Below, piece by piece: positions 1 to 6,252 of a stretch of DNA of 6,252 nucleotides (position 1 is the stretch's first letter; each line of letters opens with the position of its first letter). The translations under genes were made by a program, and so were the position numbers. The notes under the pieces are model-generated. The model was not told the origin of the DNA and did not search any database. It worked only from the letters and a program-made list of their open reading frames with translations. This stretch comes from an uncultured Verrucomicrobiales bacterium (lineage in GTDB: Bacteria; Verrucomicrobiota; Verrucomicrobiia; Limisphaerales; JACDHS01). Location: contig CALJZV010000165.1 of assembly GCA_937983475.1 (NCBI GenBank), positions 1-6,252 on the forward strand. Reading direction: 5' to 3'.

Positions 1-1223
1 GCTTCGCCATAGCCGATGTAGGTGTCAGCCGGGCCGGGCATCACGCCGGGGCCGGTTTTCACCCAGCGTCCGTCGCGCGTTTGCATGGGTGGCCAGACCT
101 GAGGCTGGAGGTCATTGGGTCCAAACGGCTTTAAATTTTCGGGAGGCGTGCTGGTGCGCTGAACGCGTCCCATGGTTTCGGCGCAGGCGCCGTTGTCCTG
201 TAAATAAAATATAACCGTGTTGTCGAACTGGCCGTTTTCCTTGAGTTGCGAAACGATGCGTCCGATTCCCTGGTCCATGTTGTCCACCATAGCCGCGTAA
301 ACCTCCATGCAACGCGCCTCCCACGCCTTGTCTTCCACCGTGTTCCAGTCGCCGGCCTGCGGGGGAACGCTCCATTTCGGGTCAATCAATCCGAGTTGCT
401 TCAGCCGTTCCAGGCGCGCTGCGCGAATCGGTCCGTAGCCTCCATCGAACTTGCCCTTATACTTGGCAATGTCCTTTTCCAGCGCATGCATCGGCCAATG
501 CGCTGCCGTGTAGGCGACGTAGAGAAAAAATGGCTTTTCAGGAGACTCCTCCTTGTGCTCTTGCAAATAGCGGACGGCGTTGTCGCTGATGGCGTCGGTG
601 TAATAATAGGTTTCAGGTTTGTACTCTGGGTCGTTTTCCGGCGTGATGAACCGATTCTGGCGGCACAGCGAGGTCGGGTCGTAGAAGCTGCCGCCTCCTT
701 TGATGGTGCCGTAAAATTTTTCAAAACCGCGCTGCACCGGCCAGTTGGATTTGTCGTCGTTGGGACCCTCGAACCGGGTGAGATGCCATTTGCCCGTCAT
801 GTAAGTCCGGTAACCGCCCGCTCGAAGCACTTCGGCGATGGTCACCGATTGCCGGTTCAGGTTGCCGCGATAACCGGGCAAACCGCGATCGGTGGTGACC
901 ATGTGGCCGACTCCAGCCTGATGAGGATAAAGCCCCGTCAGTAGCGAGGCGCGGGTTGGACAGCACCGTGCCGTGTTGTAAAACTGCGTGAATCGAACGC
1001 CGTTTTTGGCCAGCGCATCGAGGTTGGGCGTTTGAATCTCGCCTCCGTAGCAACTCAAATCCGAAAAGCCCATGTCATCAGACATGATCAGGATGATGTT
1101 GGGCCGTGGCGTCCCAATGCAGACCGCGCTTGCAAGGACCATCGCCCAGAGGAAAATAAACCGCCGCAACTGCAAAAGACATTGGCGGGATTTGAGGTTG
1201 GTAACTTCAGTGGCTTCTTTCAT
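1..1223 (-). CDS. Secreted type I sulfatase (arylsulfatase A/AtsA-like), 3' end beyond window
   Basis: Formylglycine-dependent sulfatase that hydrolyses sulfate esters, expected outside the cytoplasm. I translated the frame by hand from the ATG at 1223 to the window edge: 407 uninterrupted codons, with no stop reached. Residues 1-21 are a basic lead-in, and about 22-36 (FIFLWAMVLASAVCI) form the hydrophobic core of a signal peptide. Metal-binding Asp49-Asp50 (SDDMG) lie 38 residues before Cys87 of CCPTRASLLTG, the predicted formylglycine, with Arg91. Then follow the GKWH motif (Lys145, His147), His242 in AAHWPMHA, and a second metal pair Asp343-Asn344 in LQDNGACAE. The visible end, DTYIGYGE, lies just before the YG-x-x-WAN/YKH block present in the related gene at 2916-4529, so roughly 170 C-terminal residues are probably missing. 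It starts 11 bases after the preceding sulfatase stop, which suggests co-transcription and perhaps translational coupling. No Shine-Dalgarno is visible. The sulfated substrate cannot be named. Confidence 0.95.
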   Translation of the reverse strand, partial: MKEATEVTNLKSRQCLLQLRRFIFLWAMVLASAVCIGTPRPNIILIMSDDMGFSDLSCYGGEIQTPNLDALAKNGVRFTQFYNTARCCPTRASLLTGLYPHQAGVGHMVTTDRGLPGYRGNLNRQSVTIAEVLRAGGYRTYMTGKWHLTRFEGPNDDKSNWPVQRGFEKFYGTIKGGGSFYDPTSLCRQNRFITPENDPEYKPETYYYTDAISDNAVRYLQEHKEESPEKPFFLYVAYTAAHWPMHALEKDIAKYKGKFDGGYGPIRAARLERLKQLGLIDPKWSVPPQAGDWNTVEDKAWEARCMEVYAAMVDNMDQGIGRIVSQLKENGQFDNTVIFYLQDNGACAETMGRVQRTSTPPENLKPFGPNDLQPQVWPPMQTRDGRWVKTGPGVMPGPADTYIGYGE

Positions 1224-1234
1224 GTGATGAGTAA

Positions 1235-2632
1235 TTAAGGGGTCAGATTCAATGGAGTGACAGCCTGCCTGGCCAAAGCGTCATAGTGGCGGCGAAGTTC
1301 TTTTAATTTCTCCGGTTTTTCGGAGGCGAGATTTTTCTTTTCATACGGATCTTCTGCCAGGTTGAACAGTTCGACTTTCATGTCCGTGGATGCCACACGT
1401 TTTGCTTTTCCCTTTCTTTTTTCATTTTGCACTGGGCCATCGGAGTCGTCCGGTTTATCGGGAGAGTCCCCATTCAGCACCAATTTCCAGTCACCCACAC
1501 GAATCGCGCCGGAGGATGGCGAGGTGTTCAGGAGAATTTCCTTATGCGGCGATGGTTTGCCCTGCGTCAGGCAGGGAAGGATGTCGAGGCCATCGAGCGG
1601 CAGTTTTTGCTTGAGCGAGGTCCCGGCGATATTCAGCAACGTCGGATACCAGTCCACCATGTGGAGCGGCTCCTTTATGACCGTGCCCGGTTTGATGCGC
1701 TTTTCCCATGTGGCAAAGGCCACCACGCGAACGCCGCCTTCGTAGAGCGTGTGTTTCCCGGCGCGGAACGGCCCGTTGTTGGTCACCTTGCCGGGCGCAT
1801 GGCCGCCATTGTCGCTGGAGAAAATAAACAGTGTGTTTTTGCGGCGGCCTCGTTCGTCCACGGCGGCGACAATTTTGCCGATCGCCTCATCCATGGCCGC
1901 GACCATGCCGGCGTTAATGCGGCGTTGTCCCTGCAAGTGGGCATAAGGTTCCATGTATTTTTCGGGAACCTGCATCGGCGTATGCACCGCGTTGAATGGC
2001 ACGTAAAGGAAGATCGGCTTGTCCTTGGGCTGATTGCGGATGACCCGGACCGCTTCGTTGGCAATCAAGTCCGTGGCGTAGCCTTCCTCATGGAGAGACT
2101 CTCCGTTGCGATACCAGTCCTTTTGGCCGTCCCGGGTGTGGTCAAAATAATCAATGGCTCCGAGCAGGTGCCCATAGGCGTGATCGAATCCCCGCGCATT
2201 GGGCCAATACGCCTTGTCGAAACTGCCTAGATGCCATTTGCCACAAATCGCGGTGGTGTAGCCGGCTTCGCGCAACGCATCGGGCAGCATGCGCTCCTCA
2301 AGGGGCAAACCGTAATTGGCCCAGGGGCGAATGACGGCAACCTGTAGCCCGTACCGCATCGGATAACGGCCTGACATCAGCGCCGCGCGGGTCGGCGAGC
2401 AGACCGGCAGGACGTAAAACTGCTCCAAACGCGCGCCGGCCAGGGCGAGCTTATCGAGATTGGGCGTCTTGATTTCTGGATCGCGCCAGCTTACGTCGTA
2501 AGCTCCCTGGTCATCGGACATGATGAATACAATGTCCGGTTTCTCGGCGGCCACACTTTGAGATGCGTACGTCAGAACGCAGGCTAGAAAGCAAAAAACT
2601 GTCATCAGGATGCGGGCAACGGTGCGGTTCAT
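1235..2632 (-). CDS. Secreted type I sulfatase, arylsulfatase B-like
   Basis: Complete 465-residue sulfatase. The frame is open 68 codons further upstream (to 2836), but that stretch is Arg/His/Cys-rich and shows no domain. The ATG at 2632 instead gives a clean signal peptide (MNRTVARILM, hydrophobic residues to about 24, then SQSVAA before EKPDIVF). Catalytic set: Asp40-Asp41 (MSDDQG), formylglycine Cys78 with Arg82 in VCSPTRAALMSG, Lys132 and His134 (CGKWHLG), His217 (AVHTPMQVP), Asp274-Asn275 (SSDNGGHAP), and Lys293 (FRAGKHTLYEGG). The stretches GLPLEERMLPDALREAGYTT, NAGMVAAMDEAIG and SSDNGG resemble animal N-acetylgalactosamine-4-sulfatase (ARSB) as I remember it, so GalNAc-sulfate or a similar glycan is a reasonable but unproven substrate. 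The C-terminal subdomain (DWKLVLN near 381-387, VELFNLAEDPYEKKNL near 420-435) is interrupted by a charged linker at about 389-418. No Shine-Dalgarno is seen. The gene lies 283 bases downstream of one sulfatase and 11 bases upstream of another. Confidence 0.95.
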   Translation of the reverse strand: MNRTVARILMTVFCFLACVLTYASQSVAAEKPDIVFIMSDDQGAYDVSWRDPEIKTPNLDKLALAGARLEQFYVLPVCSPTRAALMSGRYPMRYGLQVAVIRPWANYGLPLEERMLPDALREAGYTTAICGKWHLGSFDKAYWPNARGFDHAYGHLLGAIDYFDHTRDGQKDWYRNGESLHEEGYATDLIANEAVRVIRNQPKDKPIFLYVPFNAVHTPMQVPEKYMEPYAHLQGQRRINAGMVAAMDEAIGKIVAAVDERGRRKNTLFIFSSDNGGHAPGKVTNNGPFRAGKHTLYEGGVRVVAFATWEKRIKPGTVIKEPLHMVDWYPTLLNIAGTSLKQKLPLDGLDILPCLTQGKPSPHKEILLNTSPSSGAIRVGDWKLVLNGDSPDKPDDSDGPVQNEKRKGKAKRVASTDMKVELFNLAEDPYEKKNLASEKPEKLKELRRHYDALARQAVTPLNLTP

Positions 2633-2653
2633 TTTATTAAAAGATGGGCGTTT

Positions 2654-2683
2654 AGTGTAAAAGCGCTGCCGCGACAGACGCAA
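2654..2683 (-). promoter_or_regulatory. Candidate sigma70-type promoter before the arylsulfatase B-like gene
   Basis: On the minus strand TTGCGT (2683-2678, 3 of 6 matches to TTGACA) is followed after 18 bases by TACACT (2659-2654, 4 of 6 to TATAAT). The -10 box ends 21 bases before the ATG at 2632, which would give a leader of about 15 bases without a ribosome binding site. The match is weak and the spacing slightly long. The case rests mainly on position, at the end of a 283-base gap before a gene pair. Confidence 0.25.
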
Positions 2684-2777
2684 GCCGTTGACGGAAGGTT
2701 TCACGTCCGCATGCTTGGTGAGAAAATGAACCCATTTAAAACAAAAATGACGAAGCGGCGCACAAGGAGATTGGCGC

Positions 2778-2791
2778 TCCCGCAAGCGGGA
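2778..2791. repeat. Short inverted repeat in the sulfatase intergenic gap
   Basis: TCCCGC-AA-GCGGGA: six-base complementary arms around a two-base centre, lying 125 bases past the stop of the sulfatase at 2916-4529 and 146 bases before the next start. Folded as RNA from the minus strand it would be a short GC stem closed by CTTG. No T-run follows on either strand, so it is not a convincing intrinsic terminator. It could be a protein-binding site, an RNA processing stem, or chance. Confidence 0.35.
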
Positions 2792-2915
2792 TTGGTGCCT
2801 TAGGCAAGTCCTGACGCCCCGGGACAATGATCTCACACCCGGAATTGGGACCAGTGCTGTCGCTTCGTCAGGGATTAATTTGGCGAGAAATTCCCGGAAC
2901 GCAAACCGAAGTCAT

Positions 2916-4529
2916 TCACCGTCCGTTTCCGGACGCGTTCTCCTTCGCAATGACATTCGCGCGCTTCGCCCAGGCGTCCCATTTTTCCGCGAGGCCCCGC
3001 GCTTTGTCCGGATGCTTCGCCGCGAGGTTGGTTTGCTCGGCGCGGTCCTTTTCCATGTCGTACAGCTCCCACGGCTTGCCGTGAAGCATGACGAGCTTCC
3101 ACTTGCCGTCGCGAATGGCGCGATTGCCCTCGTGCTCCATGAAGATGGCGCGCGGTTCGGCGCGCTGGCCTTGGAACGCGGGAACCAGGCTGACGCCTTC
3201 CAATGGCAGGATGCTATTGTCTGCGTGTTCTTTGGGATAATTTGCTCCGCACAGGGCCACACAGGTCGCCATGACGTCAGTCAAATAAGACAGTCGGGCG
3301 TCCATCTCGCCCTGGCGTTTGAGGCCCGCGGGCCAATGCGCGATGAACGGCGTGGCGATGCCGCCCTCATGGCCGTAGTGCTTGTAAAGATTCCACGGTG
3401 TGTTGCAGGCGTTGGCCCAGGCGCTGCCGTAACTGATGTAGCTGTCAGGTCCGCCCATCTTCTTCAAGTCGTCTCCACGATGCAGGATATTCGTCGCGCT
3501 GGAGCTGACATCGAATCCATAAGGATCCCATTCCGCGCACGCGCCGTTGTCGCTCAGGAACATGACCAATGTGTTGTCGAAGTGGCCGGTTTGTTTCAAA
3601 TGATCCAGCACGCGGCCGATGGCCTGGTCCATGCGGTCCACCATCGCGGCGTAAACGGCCATGCGCCGCGCCAGGTCCCTGCGGCGGTCTTCGGGCAACG
3701 AATCCCATGCGGGGTTGTCCTTTCCGGCCCAGCCGGTTTCCACATTGAACTTGTTTTGTGGAATGTTGCTTCGCGGCGGGAGCTTGAAATTCTTTGGCAC
3801 AAGCCCGAGTTGCTTCTGGCGCTTCAACCGTTGCTCGCGAATCCTGTCCCAGCCCTGCGCATAAAGGCTTTCATATTTTTGAATGTCCTCCTCGTGGGCG
3901 TGCAGCGGGAAATGCGGGGCGTTGAATGCCAGGTAAAGAAACCACGGCTTGTTGGCCTGCTGGGCCTCGCGGATGAAATCGACCGAGTAATCGGCAAAAG
4001 CGTCAGTGGCGTGGAATTGCCCCGGCGCGTAGGCTCTTTTGGGACGGTTTTCCGGAATGCGGGTGTAGTGCGGGTGTTCCTCCCAAAATGTATTGAAGCC
4101 GCCAAGCATCCCGTAGAATTCATCAAAGCCGCGCGCCACCGGATGCACTTTGCGGCCCAGGTGCCACTTGCCGACCATGTAGCAGCGGTAGCCTGCCGGC
4201 CTGAGCACCTCGGGAATCGTGACGCATTTGTCGTTCAGCGGCCCTTGCATGTCGGGCACGCCTGCCTGATGCGGATGCAGGCCGGTAAGCAGTGAGGCGC
4301 GCGAGGGGCAGCAGCGGGTTGAATTGTAAAACTGCGTGAAGCGCAGTCCCTTCTTGGCCAGGGCGTCCAGGTGGGGCGTCTGGATTTCGCCACCGTAAGA
4401 GCCCAAATCCGACCAGCCGAGATCATCGGCCAGGATCAGCAGGACGTTGGGTTTTTGAAGTTGAGCCCGGTCATCGCCGCGCGCCGCCAGTGCGGCCGCA
4501 CAGAAAAATAAAAACAGGAATGTTCTCAT
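2916..4529 (-). CDS. Secreted type I sulfatase (arylsulfatase A/AtsA-like)
   Basis: Complete 537-residue sulfatase for an exported sulfate-ester substrate. The ATG at 4529 places MRTFLFLFFCAAALAA, a typical signal peptide with likely cleavage near residue 16, at the N-terminus. The frame continues 24 codons upstream to 4601, but that start would bury the signal. Catalytic set: Asp35-Asp36 (LADDLGWSD), formylglycine Cys73 with Arg77 in CCPSRASLLTG, Lys121 and His123 (GKWHLG), His206 (NAPHFPLHA), Asp327-Asn328 (LSDNGACAE) and Lys383 (LYKHYGHEGG). The 38-residue Asp35-to-Cys73 spacing equals that recalled for Pseudomonas AtsA (Asp13 to Cys51). The C-terminal subdomain (DGKWKLVM near 474-481, WELYDMEKDRAEQTNLA near 487-503) is complete. 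It is closely related to the partial sulfatase at the left edge but differs in loops around the active site. It lies 99 bases downstream of a small unknown gene; in that gap I see no convincing promoter, terminator or Shine-Dalgarno. Substrate unknown. Confidence 0.95.
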   Translation of the reverse strand: MRTFLFLFFCAAALAARGDDRAQLQKPNVLLILADDLGWSDLGSYGGEIQTPHLDALAKKGLRFTQFYNSTRCCPSRASLLTGLHPHQAGVPDMQGPLNDKCVTIPEVLRPAGYRCYMVGKWHLGRKVHPVARGFDEFYGMLGGFNTFWEEHPHYTRIPENRPKRAYAPGQFHATDAFADYSVDFIREAQQANKPWFLYLAFNAPHFPLHAHEEDIQKYESLYAQGWDRIREQRLKRQKQLGLVPKNFKLPPRSNIPQNKFNVETGWAGKDNPAWDSLPEDRRRDLARRMAVYAAMVDRMDQAIGRVLDHLKQTGHFDNTLVMFLSDNGACAEWDPYGFDVSSSATNILHRGDDLKKMGGPDSYISYGSAWANACNTPWNLYKHYGHEGGIATPFIAHWPAGLKRQGEMDARLSYLTDVMATCVALCGANYPKEHADNSILPLEGVSLVPAFQGQRAEPRAIFMEHEGNRAIRDGKWKLVMLHGKPWELYDMEKDRAEQTNLAAKHPDKARGLAEKWDAWAKRANVIAKENASGNGR

Positions 4530-4628
4530 GGGAAAATGAACTGGTGCGGTCTCATGCAAGCGGACTTCCTTCAAACATTCAAACGCAAATCCTTCCGACA
4601 CCTCAGCCCTTGGACGCGCCTTGCCGGT

Positions 4629-4928
4629 TTATTTTTTTTTCTCGGCGGGGGCGGCCTTCCGGTAGGGCGAGTGCAGGTTGAAGTAAATGCCGCACAGCGG
4701 TTTGTCCTCGTCGCTCTGGCGAGTGATGATGGTGACCTGCTTGTCCAGGGCGATGCCGTGGCTCAGGTTGGCGCCGCGGTTGGCGTAGGCGTTGATGGCT
4801 TTTTCCATCAACCGCGCCAGGGACGCCTCGCAATCCTCAGGAGTCTTGTCCAGGCAGACGATGTATTTGTCATACGTCTTGAGCGCGTGGGCAATCTCGT
4901 GCTTGAAATCTTCAATCGTCAAATCCAT
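4629..4928 (-). CDS. Small conserved-looking protein of unknown function
   Basis: I do not recognise this 99-residue protein. The ATG at 4928 gives MDLTIEDFKHEIAHALK; a TTG two codons earlier (4934) is possible but adds nothing. It looks soluble, with no signal peptide or membrane segment. Apparent layout: amphipathic helix at about 5-20 (IEDFKHEIAHALKTYD), a second helix at about 31-51 with alternating acidic and small residues, then two likely strands, QVTIITRQ (about 66-73) and LCGIYFNLHSPYR (about 80-92), ending in a Lys-rich tail (KAAPAEKKK). Helices, strands and normal codon use support a real gene. It follows yggS by 40 bases on the same strand, suggesting co-transcription with the PLP protein rather than a link to the sulfatases. 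A GGAG lies 23 bases upstream of the ATG, too far to be a normal ribosome binding site. The short length and lack of a known motif keep the function open. Confidence 0.8.
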   Translation of the reverse strand: MDLTIEDFKHEIAHALKTYDKYIVCLDKTPEDCEASLARLMEKAINAYANRGANLSHGIALDKQVTIITRQSDEDKPLCGIYFNLHSPYRKAAPAEKKK

Positions 4929-4968
4929 AGCCAACTAGAGAAATGGCAAATCTCCGGGGCAAAATCAA

Positions 4969-5682
4969 TCATGCCTCCGTGGAAACCTGCTTCAGTTTTT
5001 TATAAGACCGCTCTCCAAACAACACAGTGCCCAGGCGAACAATTGTGGCGCCTTCCTCAATGGCCACTTCAAAATCGCCGCTCATTCCCATGCTCAAGTG
5101 GGGCAGGGGGACGCCCAGAATTTTCTCACAGCGCAGTTTTAATTCCCGCAAACGCCGGAAGACCGGACGCACTTTTTCCGGCTCGGGCGACCAGGGGGCC
5201 ACGGTCATGAGACCATGGATCTCCAGTTTTTGAAGAGCATTGATTTGTTCCAGCTCCGCCAGCAGCGCGTCGGGGTTGTAGCCAAACTTGCTCGATTCTC
5301 CCGCGACATTGACCTCCAGCAGGATGGGCATGGTTTTGGCCGACTTGTCGCACCATTTGTGGAGTTCCTCGGCGAGATGCAGGCTGTCCACGCTCTGGAT
5401 CATTTCAAACAACTGCACGGCGTCCCGGCATTTGTTGGTCTGTAGGTGGCCGATCATCTGCCAGCGCAACCGTCCCGAGCAAAGCGGAATCTTGGCCTTG
5501 GCCTCCTGCACTTTATTTTCTCCAAACAACACCAGGCCCGCGTCGGCGGCAGCCTGCACGGTCTCCGGCGGGTGCCCCTTGGTGACGGCCAGCAGTTGAA
5601 CGTCCCCGGGCGCGCGACCGGCCTTGGAACAAGCCGCGGCAATGCGTTCCTGTACGTGTTTTAAATTTTCCGCAAGTTCCAT
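4969..5682 (-). CDS. yggS: YggS/PLPHP family pyridoxal-phosphate homeostasis protein
   Basis: Complete 237-residue cytoplasmic protein of the YggS/PROSC (PLPBP) family, close to the usual 220-250 length. These single-domain TIM-barrel proteins resemble the N-terminal domain of alanine racemase, bind pyridoxal 5'-phosphate through a lysine, and help control free PLP and amino-acid balance; no enzymatic reaction is established. Visible motifs: LLAVTKGHPPE with Lys35 as the expected PLP lysine, FGENKVQEAKAK (53-64), WQMIGHLQTNK (74-84), LEVNVAGESSKFG (122-134), IHGLMTVAP (155-163), LSMGMSGDFEVAIEEG (196-211) and IVRLGTVLFGER (214-225), the last two contributing phosphate binding. The ATG at 5682 matches the family N-terminus; the frame stays open to 5967, but that part overlaps glutamate dehydrogenase out of frame and is Arg-rich. 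The gap from the dehydrogenase stop is 53 bases. AGGTGG lies 13 bases before the ATG, rather distant for a Shine-Dalgarno. Confidence 0.96.
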   Translation of the reverse strand: MELAENLKHVQERIAAACSKAGRAPGDVQLLAVTKGHPPETVQAAADAGLVLFGENKVQEAKAKIPLCSGRLRWQMIGHLQTNKCRDAVQLFEMIQSVDSLHLAEELHKWCDKSAKTMPILLEVNVAGESSKFGYNPDALLAELEQINALQKLEIHGLMTVAPWSPEPEKVRPVFRRLRELKLRCEKILGVPLPHLSMGMSGDFEVAIEEGATIVRLGTVLFGERSYKKLKQVSTEA

Positions 5683-5735
5683 GGGGCAAGTTAAACCACC
5701 TGGGGCCGGGCAGACCAAGAATAATTCCTGCCGGC

Positions 5736-6252
5736 TCAGGGAAACAGTCCGCGAAGTTGCTTGGCTTCGAGCACCCGCTTGACCCCGAGGCTCAAGGCCG
5801 CCATCCGCATGGGGATTTTCTGCTTGCGGCTCAACGTCAGCGTCTGCGTGAAGGCCTGTTCCAGAATGCGGAAAAGTTTGTCGATCACTTCCGTCTCGCT
5901 CCAGAAGAAGCTCTGCAAATCCTGCACCCATTCGAAGTAGGAGGCCACGACGCCGCCGGCATTGCATAGGATGTCGGGGATGATGAAGATTTCAGGGCGC
6001 TGTTTGAGAATCTCATCCGCCTCGGGCGTGGTCGGGCCGTTCGCGGCTTCGGCCAGGATTCGGCACTGGATTTGCCCGGCGTTGACCTCCGTAATCTGGC
6101 GCTCCAACGCCGCCGGCACCAGGATGTCGCAGGGCAGGACCAACAGTTGCTCGTTGGTGATGGAGTCGGCGCCGGGAAAGCCCATCACTGTCCGTTCCTT
6201 GGCGAGGTGTTTTTCCAGTTCCCACCCGTCAATTCCCTTCGGATTGTGCAAT
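5736..6252 (-). CDS. Glutamate dehydrogenase (Glu/Leu/Phe/Val family), C-terminal part
   Basis: The right edge cuts this gene; the last 171 codons and the TGA at 5738-5736 are present. The enzyme interconverts glutamate and 2-oxoglutarate plus ammonium with NAD(P). The fragment covers much of the nucleotide-binding (Rossmann) domain and the C-terminal helices: HNPKGID, then PCDILVPAALERQIT, LAEAANGPTTPEADEIL, PDILCNAGGVVASYFEWVQD and the C-terminal SLGVKRVLEAKQLRG. The AANGPTTPEAD and SYFEWVQ blocks fit the GudB/RocG-like subfamily of hexameric enzymes better than the Escherichia coli GdhA subfamily, where the equivalent reads ANMPTT. The catalytic Lys/Asp and substrate-binding half lie outside the window, so cofactor preference and intactness cannot be judged. 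A TTG at 6251 is an internal leucine codon, not the start. Leucine or valine dehydrogenase is less likely given the GDH-like blocks. The next gene, yggS, begins 53 bases after the stop. Confidence 0.95.
   Translation of the reverse strand, partial: LHNPKGIDGWELEKHLAKERTVMGFPGADSITNEQLLVLPCDILVPAALERQITEVNAGQIQCRILAEAANGPTTPEADEILKQRPEIFIIPDILCNAGGVVASYFEWVQDLQSFFWSETEVIDKLFRILEQAFTQTLTLSRKQKIPMRMAALSLGVKRVLEAKQLRGLFP

Noticed and set aside
246..944. A 232-codon plus-strand frame
   Set aside because: It is antisense to the left sulfatase, whose minus-strand frame translates cleanly over 407 codons with all expected motifs.
1..1223. Possible frameshifted or broken sulfatase, because only short overlapping frames are apparent when a stop codon is required
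   Set aside because: Codon-by-codon translation from 1223 to 3 shows one continuous frame. It only lacks a stop because the window ends.
1427..2230. A 267-codon plus-strand frame
   Set aside because: It is antisense to the ARSB-like sulfatase and has no recognisable domain.
2778..2791. Intrinsic terminator after the AtsA-like sulfatase
   Set aside because: The stem is short, 125 bases past the stop, and has no following T-run; it is recorded only as an inverted repeat.
2633..2836. A 68-residue N-terminal extension of the ARSB-like sulfatase
   Set aside because: The extension would bury the signal peptide, is Arg/His/Cys-rich with no domain, and contains the candidate promoter. The start at 2632 fits far better.
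2880..4295. A 471-codon open frame on the plus strand
   Set aside because: It lies exactly antisense to the AtsA-like sulfatase, whose frame has signal peptide, catalytic residues and C-terminal domain. The plus-strand translation shows no domain and is a GC-driven shadow.
5690..5718. Possible promoter TTGGTC - 17 bases - TTTAAC before yggS
   Set aside because: Only 3 and 4 of 6 bases match, and the -10 box ends 7 bases before the ATG, implying a leaderless message. It is too weak to call in a 53-base gap.
5683..5967. A 95-residue N-terminal extension of YggS
   Set aside because: It overlaps glutamate dehydrogenase out of frame and lacks family similarity; the family N-terminus begins at the ATG at 5682.

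Overview
The window holds six protein-coding genes, all read from the minus strand, so transcription runs from high to low coordinates. In that order they are: the C-terminal part of a glutamate dehydrogenase (cut by the right edge), a complete YggS/PLPHP-type pyridoxal-phosphate protein, a 99-residue protein of unknown function, and three type I (formylglycine-dependent) sulfatases. The last sulfatase is cut by the left edge. I found no rRNA, tRNA, CRISPR array, insertion sequence or integrase. No gap between genes exceeds 300 bases.

The right-hand part (about 4629-6252) looks like ordinary chromosome: glutamate dehydrogenase for ammonium/2-oxoglutarate exchange, YggS for PLP homeostasis, and a small downstream gene, with gaps of 53 and 40 bases. 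The left-hand part (1-4529) is a sulfatase cluster. All three sulfatases begin with an export signal and carry the C-x-P-S/T-R site at which a maturation enzyme makes formylglycine. The two outer sulfatases belong to one subfamily (47 of 61 residues identical, counted by hand around the active site). The middle one is a different, arylsulfatase B-like type. The middle and left genes are only 11 bases apart and are probably co-transcribed. A 283-base gap with a weak candidate promoter separates them from the first sulfatase. Together they would remove sulfate esters from an extracellular or periplasmic substrate, plausibly a sulfated polysaccharide, but no glycoside hydrolase, transporter or formylglycine-generating enzyme is visible to name the substrate.

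The host is most likely a member of the Planctomycetota-Verrucomicrobiota group. Reasons are the tandem secreted sulfatases of the type expanded in those bacteria, moderately high GC, and the lack of good Shine-Dalgarno sequences before the starts. The phylum is an inference; no marker gene here settles it.

I see no clearly undescribed system. The points most worth checking are the divergence of active-site loops between the two related sulfatases, the uncharacterised 99-residue protein next to yggS, and the starts without ribosome binding sites.
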